A DNA stretch of 64,000 nt from Streptococcus cristatus (GTDB lineage Bacteria > Bacillota > Bacilli > Lactobacillales > Streptococcaceae). Every line of letters starts with the position of its first letter. The first letter of the stretch is position 1. This document shows, one piece after another, positions 42,550-52,097 of the stretch. The notes beneath the pieces were generated by a model. That model did no database searches, was not told where the DNA came from, and saw only the letters and a list, made by a program, of their open reading frames with translations. The position numbers and the translations under genes are program-made. Location of the stretch: assembly GCF_008369405.1 (NCBI RefSeq), contig NZ_VSJJ01000009.1:35841-99840 (forward strand), given 5' to 3'.

Positions 42550-43989
42550 ATGAATAGATCTATGATTCGCTTCCTCCTCTCTAAACTCCTGCTAATCGAA
42601 GCAGCCCTCTTGTTGGTTCCAACAATCGTTGCCCTTATCTACCGTGAAGATCTTGAGGTCTTCCTTTCTATCGGCGCAACAATGTCCATTTTAGTGATTT
42701 TAGGTGGATTAGGTTCAGCCTTTAAGCCCAAGGATGTCCATATTTACACCAAGGAAGGGGTTCTGATTGTTGCCCTTTGCTGGATTCTCTGGTCCTTCTT
42801 TGGCGCTCTGCCTTTTGTCTTTTCTGGTCAGATTCCAAATCTAATTGATGCTTTCTTTGAAGTCAGCTCTGGTTTTACCACTACTGGTGCTACGATCTTA
42901 AACGATGTATCTGTCCTTTCCCATTCTCTCCTCTTTTGGCGTAGCTTTACCCACTTGATCGGAGGAATGGGGGTGCTGGTCTTTGCCTTAGCTATCATGG
43001 ACAATGCTAAAAATGGCCACTTAGAGGTCATGAAAGCAGAAGTTCCTGGACCAGTCTTTGGTAAGGTTGTGTCGAAATTAAGAAACACCGCCCAGATTCT
43101 TTATATTATCTATCTAGCGCTCTTTGCCCTTTTTGCCTTTCTTTATTTCCTCGCCGGCATGCCACTCTTTGATAGTATCGTCATCGCAATGGGAACGGCT
43201 GGTACGGGAGGCTTCACTGTCTTTAACGACGGAATTGCCCACTACAACAGTTCTCTAATCACCTACCTTGTCAGCTTCGGCGTTCTGACCTTTGGGGTAA
43301 ACTTCAATCTCTACTATTATCTCTTGATTCGAAGATTTAAGGCCTGTTTTCATGACGAGGAGTTGAAAGGCTATCTCTGGATTGTCCTCACTGCCACTAT
43401 TTTGATTAGCTTCAATGTTCTCCATATTTACGGGGAATTTGCTAAAAGCTTAGAAATTTCATTTTTCCAAGTTTCCAATATCATTACTACGACAGGATTT
43501 GGCTATGGGGACACTGTGCAATGGCCCCTCTTCTCACAAATTATCCTGCTTTTCCTTATGTGTCTCGGAGGATCTGCTGGCTCCACAGCTGGTGGTTTCA
43601 AGGTTATTCGTGCCATCATCATCGGCCGCATCGCTAAAAACCAAATCCTCTCCACACTTTCGCCAAACCGTGTTTTGACCATGCATATCAACGGCGCTGT
43701 TTTGGATAAAGATACCCAACACAAGGTTCTTAAATATTTTACAGTCTATATGTTGATTATTGCGGTCTTGGTTTTCATCATCAGTCTGGACAATAGCAAT
43801 CTAATGACCGTTGTCAGTGCTGTCATCAGCTGCGTCAATAATATCGGACCAATGATTGGAACCACCGAGACCTTCTCTATCTATAGCCCATTTTCTAAAT
43901 TCCTACTCTCTCTTGCCATGATTGCAGGGCGTTTAGAAATCTATCCAATCTTGCTTCTATTCCTACCAAGAACTTGGTCTAACAGATAG
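42550..43989 (+). CDS. trkH: Trk/Ktr-type potassium channel-transporter subunit
   Basis: A 479-residue membrane protein of the TrkH/KtrB family with four pore repeats. Selectivity-filter segments are visible: SSGFTTTGATIL, GTAGTGGFTVFNDG, ITTTGFGYGDT, and near the end SCVNNIGPMIG. Together with TrkA it imports K+ using the ion gradient. It follows trkA by 4 bases and ends before a hairpin terminator at 44162-44177. Confidence 0.95.
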   Translation: MNRSMIRFLLSKLLLIEAALLLVPTIVALIYREDLEVFLSIGATMSILVILGGLGSAFKPKDVHIYTKEGVLIVALCWILWSFFGALPFVFSGQIPNLIDAFFEVSSGFTTTGATILNDVSVLSHSLLFWRSFTHLIGGMGVLVFALAIMDNAKNGHLEVMKAEVPGPVFGKVVSKLRNTAQILYIIYLALFALFAFLYFLAGMPLFDSIVIAMGTAGTGGFTVFNDGIAHYNSSLITYLVSFGVLTFGVNFNLYYYLLIRRFKACFHDEELKGYLWIVLTATILISFNVLHIYGEFAKSLEISFFQVSNIITTTGFGYGDTVQWPLFSQIILLFLMCLGGSAGSTAGGFKVIRAIIIGRIAKNQILSTLSPNRVLTMHINGAVLDKDTQHKVLKYFTVYMLIIAVLVFIISLDNSNLMTVVSAVISCVNNIGPMIGTTETFSIYSPFSKFLLSLAMIAGRLEIYPILLLFLPRTWSNR

Positions 43990-44039
43990 CAGGGAAATAG
44001 CTATAATATAATACTTAGCTTTATCATCGAGTTCAAAAC

Positions 44040-44150
44040 AAGTTATAACCACCTATGAAAACGGGTGACTTGTACACCAGCTATAAGCCGTTTCCCTCTA
44101 GCGACGTCTAAAGACGTTCGCTGAACTTCTTTTAGGTTAATGCTATGATT
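44040..44150. mobile_element. Probable right end of an IS200/IS605 element
   Basis: It contains the imperfect hairpin AGCGACGTCT-AA-AGACGTTCGCT (44100-44122) and the flanking ...GGGAAACGGCTTATAGC sequence, placed just past a transposase remnant on the same strand. IS200/IS605 ends are subterminal hairpins rather than inverted repeats. The exact boundary is uncertain. Confidence 0.5.
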
Positions 44151-44161
44151 ACTTGACTAAT

Positions 44162-44185
44162 GCCCGTAAAAACGGGCTTTTATCT
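44162..44185 (+). terminator. trkAH terminator
   Basis: GCCCGT-AAAA-ACGGGC followed by TTTTAT. Confidence 0.8.
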
Positions 44186-44219
44186 TGTTCTAAAACTGCC
44201 ATCTGAGAACGCTTTGACC

Positions 44220-44415
44220 TTAACTTATCAAAGACAAGGGCATTTTTTCCCAATCGCGTATATATTTAGAAACTATCTTTTCATTTAGGCCCACGGTACT
44301 TACATAGTCTCCTCTCGCCCAAAACTTTCGATTGTCATAATAGAACCCCTCTTGTTTTTCAATCTGAACAGGAGGCGGGGATTTTGAATTGAAATGAATA
44401 AGACTTAGTTTCGTG
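44220..44415 (-). pseudogene. C-terminal remnant of an IS200/IS605 TnpA transposase
   Basis: The minus-strand frame ends QIEKQEGFYYDNRKFWARG, DYVSTVGLNEKIVSKYI, RDWEKMPLSLIS and stop. This is the recognisable tail of IS200-type TnpA (RKFW-RG-YVSTVG-N). The HUH catalytic part and the left end are missing. It lies next to the acquired ABC cassette. Confidence 0.75.
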
Positions 44416-44440
44416 TTATTAGCATTTTCATCACTTCATT

Positions 44441-45217
44441 TTAATCGTAATCAGCATACCTCCACCAAGCTATTGTTGCGATAAGACCTAGAATACTTAC
44501 CCCAAATAAACTGACACTGCTCCCAAAATTCAATGTTGCTTTTCCTGCAATACCACTTGCAAGTGCAGGGATCGCCCATGGAATGTATCTTCCAAAGTTA
44601 AGAGCAGAACCAAGTTGAGAAAAAATAATTGTAAAAATAATAAATGCCAATGGAGACAAATATCCTCGGCCTAAACAAGCAAAAAAAGCCACCGGAGTAG
44701 AGAGTACGATCGTAAGAGTAGTACAAAGAACAAAAGTAAGTATACCTTTGAAAATCACCGTTAAGCTCCCACTCTCAAGTCCAATCAAATTACCAGCTAA
44801 TAATCCTAATAAAAGAGCAAAAATTGATAGAATATAGCTCCATAGAGCGATAACGATAAACTTGGATAATACGATTGTATCTCTTCTTATCGGGAGCGCT
44901 AATAGGTCTATCATCGTTTTATCAGAATATTCTCTACCAAAAACCCAAGATGCTGTAAATCCAAAAATGAGCAATCCCCCAACAGAAATGACTTGTGATA
45001 CGGTCATTAAGTACGACGACCAGTCTGTTATCCTCATCATTTCCATTTTTGCAGAAATCAATCCAAGATTTTTGAAATTCTCTGGATATTTCATCATAGT
45101 TGCAAACAACCCAACAATAAAAGGAACTAAACAGATAGAACAAGCAGTTACGATGGAAAGTTTTGATTTTATTAACTTTTTCCATTCAATTAAAATACAG
45201 GAACTAAGCTTTTTCAT
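44441..45217 (-). CDS. ABC transporter permease (ABC-2/antimicrobial-peptide type)
   Basis: A 258-residue membrane protein with about six helices (IVTACSICLVPFIVGLFATM, VISVGGLLIFGFTASWVFG, FIVIALWSYILSIFALLLG and others) and the GREYSDKTMIDLLALPIRR loop typical of lantibiotic-immunity and ABC-2 permeases. The ATG at 45217, behind GGAGG, is used. It overlaps the ATPase gene by 14 bases. The substrate is unknown; peptide or lipid-targeting antibiotics are likely for this type. Confidence 0.85.
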   Translation of the reverse strand: MKKLSSCILIEWKKLIKSKLSIVTACSICLVPFIVGLFATMMKYPENFKNLGLISAKMEMMRITDWSSYLMTVSQVISVGGLLIFGFTASWVFGREYSDKTMIDLLALPIRRDTIVLSKFIVIALWSYILSIFALLLGLLAGNLIGLESGSLTVIFKGILTFVLCTTLTIVLSTPVAFFACLGRGYLSPLAFIIFTIIFSQLGSALNFGRYIPWAIPALASGIAGKATLNFGSSVSLFGVSILGLIATIAWWRYADYD

Positions 45218-46157
45218 TCGAAACACCTCCATTATAGTCATTCAGTATTCTTAAGAAATAATGCTCTAAATCTTCTTTTTCAACAGCCAGCGATTTGGGC
45301 GGATAACCTGCATTAACCAGCAATGTAGCAATTTCTTCCGGATATTCCACAGATTTTTTATCAATTAGTTCTAAGAAATCGATATTATTTTCTGTATCTG
45401 ATTGAATGTTCACCTGATAGCCATGGTTAGATAATACTTCTTTCATGGCCTTATTATTAGAACCACTTACTAGTAACTTCTTTTCTAAGTACTGCTCTAA
45501 TTCTTTGCTTTCAACTTCTCTTATAAGTCTGCCCTCATGTATAATGACTATTCTAGTAGCAATTTTAGATATTTCTTCCAGATTATGACTTGAAATAAGA
45601 ACAGTTGTACCTAGATTATTTGCCAATTCCTTTAATAGTTCTCTCACTTCAATAACTCCAAAAGTGTCTAATCCATTTGTTGGCTCATCAAGAATTAGGA
45701 TTTTAGGTTTATGAATAATCGCTTTTGCAATTCCTAAACGTGCAACATTTCCTAAAGAAAGATGCTTCTCCTGTTTATGTTCATATTGCTTTAGTTTTAA
45801 TTTTTCAATTACCCAGTCAATATTATCTTTATTAACCCCTCTTAATTTACTAACTATTTCTAAATTTTCTCTCACAGTTAAGTCTGGATAAGAATAAGGC
45901 GTCTCGATAATATAACCTATTTCATTTCGAAGTTCTAAATTACTCAGATCTAACTTTTTTCCTTGGATATAACATTCCCCTGATGTAGATTTTATCAATC
46001 CCAGTATCATTCTCATCGTCGTTGTTTTCCCTGCACCATTCAGTCCTAAAAAACCTACTATTTCACCACTTTTTATTGATATATTCAAGTTGTTGACAAC
46101 ATTTTTTGTTCCATATCTTTTAGAAAGGTTTGCGGTTCTAATTGCTTCTTTCACCAT
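45204..46157 (-). CDS. ABC transporter ATP-binding protein
   Basis: 317 residues with Walker A GLNGAGKTTT, Walker B ILILDEPTNGLD and the switch His in SSHNLEEIS. The signature is degenerate (LSLGN for LSGGQ). The C-terminal ~90 residues are an extra domain common in BcrA/NatA-type ATPases. It starts on the last base of the tetR gene's TAA (TAATG), so regulator, ATPase and permease are translationally linked. Confidence 0.92.
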   Translation of the reverse strand: MVKEAIRTANLSKRYGTKNVVNNLNISIKSGEIVGFLGLNGAGKTTTMRMILGLIKSTSGECYIQGKKLDLSNLELRNEIGYIIETPYSYPDLTVRENLEIVSKLRGVNKDNIDWVIEKLKLKQYEHKQEKHLSLGNVARLGIAKAIIHKPKILILDEPTNGLDTFGVIEVRELLKELANNLGTTVLISSHNLEEISKIATRIVIIHEGRLIREVESKELEQYLEKKLLVSGSNNKAMKEVLSNHGYQVNIQSDTENNIDFLELIDKKSVEYPEEIATLLVNAGYPPKSLAVEKEDLEHYFLRILNDYNGGVSNEKA

Positions 46158-46753
46158 TACCTATCCTCCTTAGTAATTTGCTCAACAATTCCTTGTATGA
46201 CTAACTTCAATATGGTATCAAATTGTTCTTCACCGATTTCCTCGATGTGTAATATAGTCATAGCAATCGTTCTAAATAAAGCAGAGACGATTTCTACCGA
46301 TACATTTTCTCTAATGTTGATTCGGGATACAATTTTTTTAACCATCCTATCATCTATCAGATGATGATTTGTTATCACCTCTTTTGGTAATTTTCTTAGG
46401 AGTAATTCCATTTCATGATTTTTAAATATGGTATACACAAATGAATAGCGAAAATCTTGATAAAAATCATAAAGTAACTCTACCAGACGATTTGTATCTA
46501 TCTTGGCTTCCATATCTAATTGTTCTGTCAGGCGATCCATAACATCTATTTGATATTCTTCTAAGACCGCAAAAAATAACATTTCCTTTGAAGAATAAAA
46601 ATTATAAAAAGAACCTTTAGAAATATCTACCATTGCTGCCATCTGGTCAACTGTGGTTTTCTTAACCCCATATCTTTGCAGGCATTCCTTTGCAACTTTA
46701 TGTAATTTCTTTCTAATTACTTCTTTCTCTTCAGCAGTAAAAGCAGTAGCCAT
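46157..46753 (-). CDS. TetR family transcriptional regulator
   Basis: A 198-residue regulator with the TetR helix-turn-helix (AKECLQRYGVKKTTVDQMAAMVDISKGSFYNFYSSKEMLF). It leads the ABC operon and most likely represses it, with release by the exported compound. A TGACG...CGTCA inverted repeat lies between its promoter and ATG. Confidence 0.9.
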   Translation of the reverse strand: MATAFTAEEKEVIRKKLHKVAKECLQRYGVKKTTVDQMAAMVDISKGSFYNFYSSKEMLFFAVLEEYQIDVMDRLTEQLDMEAKIDTNRLVELLYDFYQDFRYSFVYTIFKNHEMELLLRKLPKEVITNHHLIDDRMVKKIVSRINIRENVSVEIVSALFRTIAMTILHIEEIGEEQFDTILKLVIQGIVEQITKEDR

Positions 46754-47008
46754 AACTTCCTCCTAAAAACACTGTGACGTTTTTTGATTTTACCGTCATA
46801 TCTTATCATATAAACTGAAAAATGTCAAAAGTCTTATATCTTCTTTGTAAGAAAATATAAGACTTTAAATTAACAAACACCTTAATTCTCTTCTTTTAGA
46901 GCTACTTATTTGATTTGCACGATTTAAAAAATAAGGATACAGTACTGCAAGCTCCTATTATCTGGCTTTCCTCTCTGTATCCTTATTGTATCTCAAGTTC
47001 CTTCTCTC
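46754..47008. promoter_or_regulatory. tetR-ABC promoter and candidate operator
   Basis: Minus strand TTGACA (46828-46823), 17 bases, TAAGAT (46805-46800), followed by the imperfect palindrome TGACG-n14-CGTCA... on the RNA side (46798-46774, arms CGTCA and TGACG). The rest up to 47008 is AT-rich without recognised content. Confidence 0.7.
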
Positions 47009-47145
47009 AATTTCTCAATCATGACCAAGAAAGGCGGGTCGTTAATCTGATTGATGGTCTTGTAGAGGGCAAGGGTGAAGTCCTGTTGAGGCAGATAATC
47101 AAGATTAGCTGAGCATTGTTCAAGCCAGCTTCTGCCAAACAATAG
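47009..47145 (-). pseudogene. Truncated duplicate of the ytqB methyltransferase gene
   Basis: Bases 47011-47094 match 35631-35714, and 47101-47140 match 35951-35990. The ~234 bases between these blocks in the intact gene are deleted. Readable pieces are LAEAGLNNAQLIL, then in another frame LPQQDFTLALYKTINQIND and FLVMIEKLRE. It is a decayed fragment next to the acquired ABC cassette, with no function expected. Confidence 0.85.
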
Positions 47146-47202
47146 CGGTTTATTACTTCATTTAAAACAAACAAAAAGGTCGAGACAAATGTCTCAACCT
47201 TT

Positions 47203-48816
47203 TTATTTAGCATAATCAACTGCTCGCATTTCGCGAATAACTGTGACCTTGATATTTCCTGGATATTCCAAGTTATTTTCAATCTTTTCACGCACATCAT
47301 GCGCCAAGATTGTAATCTTATCATCCTTGATTTTCTCTGGACTGACCATGATCCGGATTTCACGACCTGCTTGAAGGGCAAAGCTAGTCTTAACTCCTTC
47401 AAAGCTGTTCGCAATTTCTTCCAAATCATGCAATCGCTTGATGTAGCTTTCCAGCGACTCACTACGAGCTCCTGGACGAGCTGCACTCAGGGCATCCGCT
47501 GCTGCAACGATGACGGCAATGACGCTCTCAGCTTCTACATCACCGTGGTGGCTAGCAATGGTATTGATAACAACTGGATGTTCCTTATACTTACGAGCCA
47601 ACTCTGTTCCGATTTCCACGTGGCTACCTTCTACTTCTCGGTCGATAGCCTTCCCAATATCATGGAGGAAACCAGCACGGCGAGCCAAGTTCACATTTTC
47701 ACCCAACTCTCCGGCGATAACTCCAGCCAATTTGGCAACCTCAATCGAGTGGCGAAGAACATTCTGCCCGTAGGAAGTACGGAACTGCAGGCGACCCATG
47801 ATTTTCATCAAATCAGGATGCAAGTTTGGCGCTCCGATTTCATAGGCTGCGGCTTCACCATACTCTCGAATACGGTTATCAATCTCTAAGCGATTCTTTT
47901 CGACCAATTCCTCGATGCGAGCTGGATGAATCCGACCATCCTTGAGAAGAGCTTCCATAGTCATCCGAGCAATCTCACGGCGAACTGGATCAAAACCTGA
48001 AAGAGTAACCACCTCAGGCGTATCATCAATGATAACATCAATCCCTGTCAAGCTTTCAAAGGTTCGGATATTACGACCCTCTCGTCCGATAATCCGTCCC
48101 TTCATGCTGTCATCAGGCAGATGAACCGTTGAATTGGTCTGCTCAGCCACATAGTCACCAGCAATCCGCTGCATAGCTTGAACCAAGATATCCTTGGCCA
48201 CCTTGTCCGAGCGCTCTTTGATATCCTGCTCCGCTTCCCGAATACGAGTCGCGATTTCCTTGGACAGCTTGTCCTCGGTCTTGGTCAAGATAATCTCACG
48301 CGCTTCCGTCTGAGTCAGGGATGCTACCCGCTCAAGCTCAGCTTCTTTTTGCTGCTCTAGCTCAGCTACTTGTGCTTCACGCGCATCAATGTGTTTAGCT
48401 TTATCAATAAGACTTTGTTCTTTGTGTTCCAAAGTCTTTTCCTTGTTGGTTAAATTGTCATCTTTGCGATCAAGACTACTTGCGCGCTCTGTTAAGCGAC
48501 TTTCAATTTGTTTTAACTCTTGACGCTCAGACTTAAATTCTGCATCAACCTCTTCACGATATTTTCTGGCTTCTTCTTTTGCCTCCAAAAGTGCTTCTTT
48601 TTTAAGCGAACTGGTTTCGCGCATCGCTTCTTTGACAATCAAATCCGCTTCGCGTTCTGCCTGACCGCGTAAATTGGTTGCTTCTTGTTCAGCATTTAAA
48701 AGAGTAAGTTCCGCGGCTTCTTTAGATGTTTTCATCTTAACCGAGATCCCTACATACCCAATCACTAAACCAAAGATGGCAGCAAAAACAAAAGCAGCTA
48801 TCGTATATAAGCCCAT
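47203..48816 (-). CDS. rny: Ribonuclease Y
   Basis: The membrane-anchored endonuclease that starts much mRNA decay in Firmicutes. The 537 residues have an N-terminal membrane helix, a long coiled coil (about 30-200), a KH domain ([20 protein letters not shown]) and an HD domain with [11 protein letters not shown] and ASHHGD metal ligands. The C-terminal [14 protein letters not shown] is typical. Single gene. Confidence 0.97.
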   Translation of the reverse strand: MGLYTIAAFVFAAIFGLVIGYVGISVKMKTSKEAAELTLLNAEQEATNLRGQAEREADLIVKEAMRETSSLKKEALLEAKEEARKYREEVDAEFKSERQELKQIESRLTERASSLDRKDDNLTNKEKTLEHKEQSLIDKAKHIDAREAQVAELEQQKEAELERVASLTQTEAREIILTKTEDKLSKEIATRIREAEQDIKERSDKVAKDILVQAMQRIAGDYVAEQTNSTVHLPDDSMKGRIIGREGRNIRTFESLTGIDVIIDDTPEVVTLSGFDPVRREIARMTMEALLKDGRIHPARIEELVEKNRLEIDNRIREYGEAAAYEIGAPNLHPDLMKIMGRLQFRTSYGQNVLRHSIEVAKLAGVIAGELGENVNLARRAGFLHDIGKAIDREVEGSHVEIGTELARKYKEHPVVINTIASHHGDVEAESVIAVIVAAADALSAARPGARSESLESYIKRLHDLEEIANSFEGVKTSFALQAGREIRIMVSPEKIKDDKITILAHDVREKIENNLEYPGNIKVTVIREMRAVDYAK

Positions 48817-49003
48817 GTTTTTACTCCAAATCTATTTAATTATTGAATTCAAAATTCCTTATTATTCTATCATAAATAGCAGAAATTCACAAATCAATTT
48901 TTTGAAAAAGAAGACCGTTTTTTGCCTATTATTGGTCAAAAAGGCGCTAAATCAAAGAATTTAATATATAAAATTTTTTTATTTCCTAACTCTTATTTTT
49001 TTA

Positions 49004-49012
49004 TGCTATAAT
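49004..49012 (+). promoter_or_regulatory. luxS promoter, extended -10
   Basis: TG-C-TATAAT at 49004-49012 about 80 bases before luxS. The upstream region (48817-49003) is AT-rich and shows no other element. Confidence 0.6.
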
Positions 49013-49092
49013 CAAAAGGAAGTGTTTGAAATGTCGCTTTTAATTTTGAACTCGATTTTGGGTTCCAATTTTAAAATTTTAAAGGAGAAATC

Positions 49093-49575
49093 ATGTCTAA
49101 AGAAGTTATTGTTGAAAGTTTTGAGCTTGACCATACAATCGTAAAAGCACCCTATGTTCGCCTCATCGGCGAAGAAACTGGCCCTAAAGGAGATATTATC
49201 TCTAACTTTGATATTCGTTTGGTGCAGCCAAATGAAGACTCTATTCCGACGGCTGGCCTGCATACCATCGAGCATTTGCTGGCTATGCTTATTCGCAAGC
49301 GGATTGACGGTATGATTGACTGCTCACCTTTCGGTTGCCGCACAGGCTTCCATATGATTATGTGGGGACAGCACTCAGCAACCGAGATTGCCCAAGTCAT
49401 CAAATCTTGCTTAGAAGAAATCGCTGAGACAACTACTTGGGAGGATGTCCCTGGCACCACCATCGAATCTTGCGGTAATTACAAGGATCACAGTCTCTTT
49501 TCTGCCAAAGAATGGGCGAAACTCATTCTCAGCCAAGGAATCTCTGACAATGCTTTCGAGCGCCATGTCCTCTAA
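49093..49575 (+). CDS. luxS: S-ribosylhomocysteine lyase
   Basis: Splits S-ribosylhomocysteine to homocysteine and DPD, the AI-2 precursor, in the methyl cycle. 160 residues, with metal ligands His57 and His61 in LHTIEHLL and Cys127 in ESCGNY, and catalytic Cys82 in FGCRTGF. AAAGGAG precedes the ATG. Repeat copy D follows and serves as terminator. Confidence 0.98.
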   Translation: MSKEVIVESFELDHTIVKAPYVRLIGEETGPKGDIISNFDIRLVQPNEDSIPTAGLHTIEHLLAMLIRKRIDGMIDCSPFGCRTGFHMIMWGQHSATEIAQVIKSCLEEIAETTTWEDVPGTTIESCGNYKDHSLFSAKEWAKLILSQGISDNAFERHVL

Positions 49576-49626
49576 GCAGAGGGATTTTAATTGCCCAAGA
49601 TTATTTGCGCTAAAAATGAAAAAATC

Positions 49627-49804
49627 AGAGAGTGGGACAGAAATCGGTAATTCGTTAGAATTCGATTTCGTCGTCCCACCTCCGCACAGTTGAGTAGGGC
49701 TGTAAAAGCTGATGGAATCAGCGTAATAGAGCCCACTCAACCACTGCGTCTTGCTCGACAATCCAAAGACAATTGAGAGGCTAGGACTTTTGTCCCAGCC
49801 TCTT
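49627..49804 (+). repeat. Three-hairpin intergenic repeat, copy D
   Basis: Plus-oriented copy, almost identical to copy A, between the convergent luxS and ritR genes. Confidence 0.9.
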
Positions 49805-49811
49805 GTTCTTT

Positions 49812-50501
49812 TTATTCCTGCATAGCATAGCCGATGCCACGGACAGTTTTGATATAGCTGGTCTGTCCAGCAACATCAATCTTACTCCGTAGGTAACGAA
49901 TATAGACGTCTACTACATTAGTCTCCGTGGCACCTTCATACTTCCAGACACGTTCCAGAAGCTGCTCACGGCTCATGACCTTTTGGTTGCTCATCAGCGT
50001 CACTAGTAGATCATATTCCCGTCGTGTCAAGGCAATCACTTCCTCTCCACGATAGACGATATGATTTTTCAAATCAACTCGTAGATTGCGGTAAGCAGTC
50101 GGTGTTTTCAGCTTGCTACAATGCTGGTCAATAAAGTCCCGACCTCGAAAAATATCGGAGACTTTCTCAACCAAATCACTGATAATAAAAGGCTTTATGG
50201 TATAGGAGACTGCAAAGCGCTGAATCTCATCTGCATGTTCTTTGATTTCTTCACGGCTAGCTAAGACGATAATAACCGAAGCCGGTTTGAGTAAGCTTAG
50301 TTGCTTGGCAAATTCACTAGCAGTCATATCCTGCAAGTCATAATTAAGCAAGAGCAGATCGTAGTCATTTTCTCTGGCCAACGCCAAACCTTGACTTCCT
50401 GTCTCAACTACATCCAGAAGATAAGCTTCCTTTTGCAGTTCCAAAGTCACAAATCGTGCAAGATTCTTTTCATTTTCTACTAATAAAATTCGCTTTGCCA
50501 T
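49812..50501 (-). CDS. ritR: Orphan response regulator RitR
   Basis: An OmpR-type regulator without a kinase, known in S. pneumoniae as a redox-sensing repressor of iron uptake. The 229 residues show why it is atypical: the phospho-acceptor is Asn53 (LLLLNYD), and the linker carries Cys128 (DQHCSKL), the residue reported to form the oxidised dimer. The C-terminal winged helix is intact (ALTRREYDLLVTLMSNQKVMSREQLLERVW). It follows gnd by 9 bases, the pneumococcal order. Confidence 0.93.
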   Translation of the reverse strand: MAKRILLVENEKNLARFVTLELQKEAYLLDVVETGSQGLALARENDYDLLLLNYDLQDMTASEFAKQLSLLKPASVIIVLASREEIKEHADEIQRFAVSYTIKPFIISDLVEKVSDIFRGRDFIDQHCSKLKTPTAYRNLRVDLKNHIVYRGEEVIALTRREYDLLVTLMSNQKVMSREQLLERVWKYEGATETNVVDVYIRYLRSKIDVAGQTSYIKTVRGIGYAMQE

Positions 50502-50510
50502 AGGCCTATC

Positions 50511-51935
50511 CTATTTTTCGTCATACCAAGAGTAGTGGAAGGTTCCTTCTTTGTCTTTACGTTGGTAAGTGTGGGCACCAAAGTAGTCACGTTGTGCTTG
50601 AATCAAGTTAGCTGGGAGATCCGCTGAACGGTAGCTGTCAAAGTAAGTAATGGCAGCTGAGAAGGTTGGTACTGGTACACCAGCTTGAACAGCAAGAGCT
50701 ACGATATCACGAACTGCTTGTTGGTATTTAGCAGTAACATCCAAGAAGTACTCATCCAAGAGAAGGTTAGCAAGGTCTGCATCACGGTTGTAGGCATCTG
50801 TGATCTTTTGCAAGAAACGAGAACGGATGATACAGCCATCACGCCAGATAGATGCGATGTCCGCAAATGGCAAGTTCCAGTTGTTTTCTTTGGAAGCTAC
50901 ACGCAATTGAGCAAAACCTTGTGCGTATGAAATAATCTTTGAGAAGTATAGTGCTTGGCGAATCTTTTCGATCAATTCAGCCTTGTCGCCTTCAAACTTG
51001 AAGGCAGCTGGTTTAGGAAGTACCTTGCTAGCATGTACACGCTCTTCTTTATAAGTAGAGATGTAGCGTGCGAATACTGACTCAGTAATGAGTGACAATG
51101 GAACACCGAGATCAAGTGCTGATTGACTCGTCCACTTACCAGTTCCTTTGTTTCCTGCAGCATCAAGGATGTAGTCTACGATTGGTCCTTCTTGACCTTC
51201 ATCGTCTTTGCGGCTCAAGATATCAGCTGTGATTTGGATCAAGTAGCTGTCCAATTCACCCTTGTTCCACTCAGTAAAGATTTCAGCCATATCTTCTGCA
51301 GAAAGGCCAAGCAAGTGTTGCATGAGGTCATAGCTTTCTGCGATCAATTGCATATCACCATACTCGATACCGTTGTGGACCATCTTCACATAGTGACCAG
51401 CTCCATCAGGACCGATGTAAGTCACACATGGTTTTCCATCTTCAGGTGCTTTAGCTGAGATTTCTTCGAGAACATCAGCTACCAATTCGTAGGCTTCTTT
51501 TTGTCCACCAGGCATGATAGAAGGTCCTTCAAGGGCACCTTTTTCACCACCAGAAACCCCTGTACCGATAAAGTTGATACCAGAGTTTGCCAATTCTTCA
51601 TTACGACGGATCGTATCTTTATAGAAAGTATTTCCTCCGTCAATCAAGATATCGCCCTTGTCAAGGTGTGGAAGAAGGGCTTGGATGGTTGCGTCTGTAC
51701 CAGGTCCTGCTTGAACCATAAGCATGATACGGCGAGGTTTTTCGATAGATTGAACGAAAGACTCTACATCGTAGCTAGGCACGAATTTCTTTTCAGGGTG
51801 ACAAGCGATTACATCTTCCGTTTTATTTGCTGAACGGTTATAGATGGCAACAGTATAGCCACGAGATTCAATATTGAGAGCCAAGTTACGACCCATTACG
51901 GCCATACCAACAACACCAAAGTTTGCTTTAGTCAT
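50511..51935 (-). CDS. gnd: 6-phosphogluconate dehydrogenase (decarboxylating)
   Basis: Third enzyme of the oxidative pentose phosphate pathway: 6-phosphogluconate to ribulose 5-phosphate with NADP reduction. 474 residues, with [21 protein letters not shown] for NADP binding and the active-site block [23 protein letters not shown]. The C-terminal tail is FHYSWYDEK. It is coupled to ritR, linking NADPH supply with redox and iron control. Confidence 0.98.
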   Translation of the reverse strand: MTKANFGVVGMAVMGRNLALNIESRGYTVAIYNRSANKTEDVIACHPEKKFVPSYDVESFVQSIEKPRRIMLMVQAGPGTDATIQALLPHLDKGDILIDGGNTFYKDTIRRNEELANSGINFIGTGVSGGEKGALEGPSIMPGGQKEAYELVADVLEEISAKAPEDGKPCVTYIGPDGAGHYVKMVHNGIEYGDMQLIAESYDLMQHLLGLSAEDMAEIFTEWNKGELDSYLIQITADILSRKDDEGQEGPIVDYILDAAGNKGTGKWTSQSALDLGVPLSLITESVFARYISTYKEERVHASKVLPKPAAFKFEGDKAELIEKIRQALYFSKIISYAQGFAQLRVASKENNWNLPFADIASIWRDGCIIRSRFLQKITDAYNRDADLANLLLDEYFLDVTAKYQQAVRDIVALAVQAGVPVPTFSAAITYFDSYRSADLPANLIQAQRDYFGAHTYQRKDKEGTFHYSWYDEK

Positions 51936-52045
51936 TTTCTACTCCTATAGTCATAGTTGTTTAATTTGTTATATTTTAACATTTTTACAAGGTAATGAAA
52001 AGTATTTAGCTGATTGAAATGCTTTTCTGAGGGAGGACAAACAAA

Positions 52046-52079
52046 CAGCCAGAAGTTCCGACTCCCAGCTGTTTGTATA
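52046..52079 (-). terminator. Terminator of the flotillin gene
   Basis: CAAACAGC...GCTGTTTG followed by TTTG on the minus strand. Confidence 0.7.
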
Positions 52080-52097
52080 TTTTAGACACATTTAGAT

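Noticed and set aside
46915..47112. 65-codon plus-strand open frame near the ABC cassette
   Set aside because: It runs antisense through the ytqB remnant and lacks any start signal.
49411..49761. Open frames reading SGLYYADSISFYSPTQLCGGG across repeat copies
   Set aside because: Similar short frames appear in several copies of the three-hairpin repeat. They come from the repeat's sequence and have no start signals of their own.
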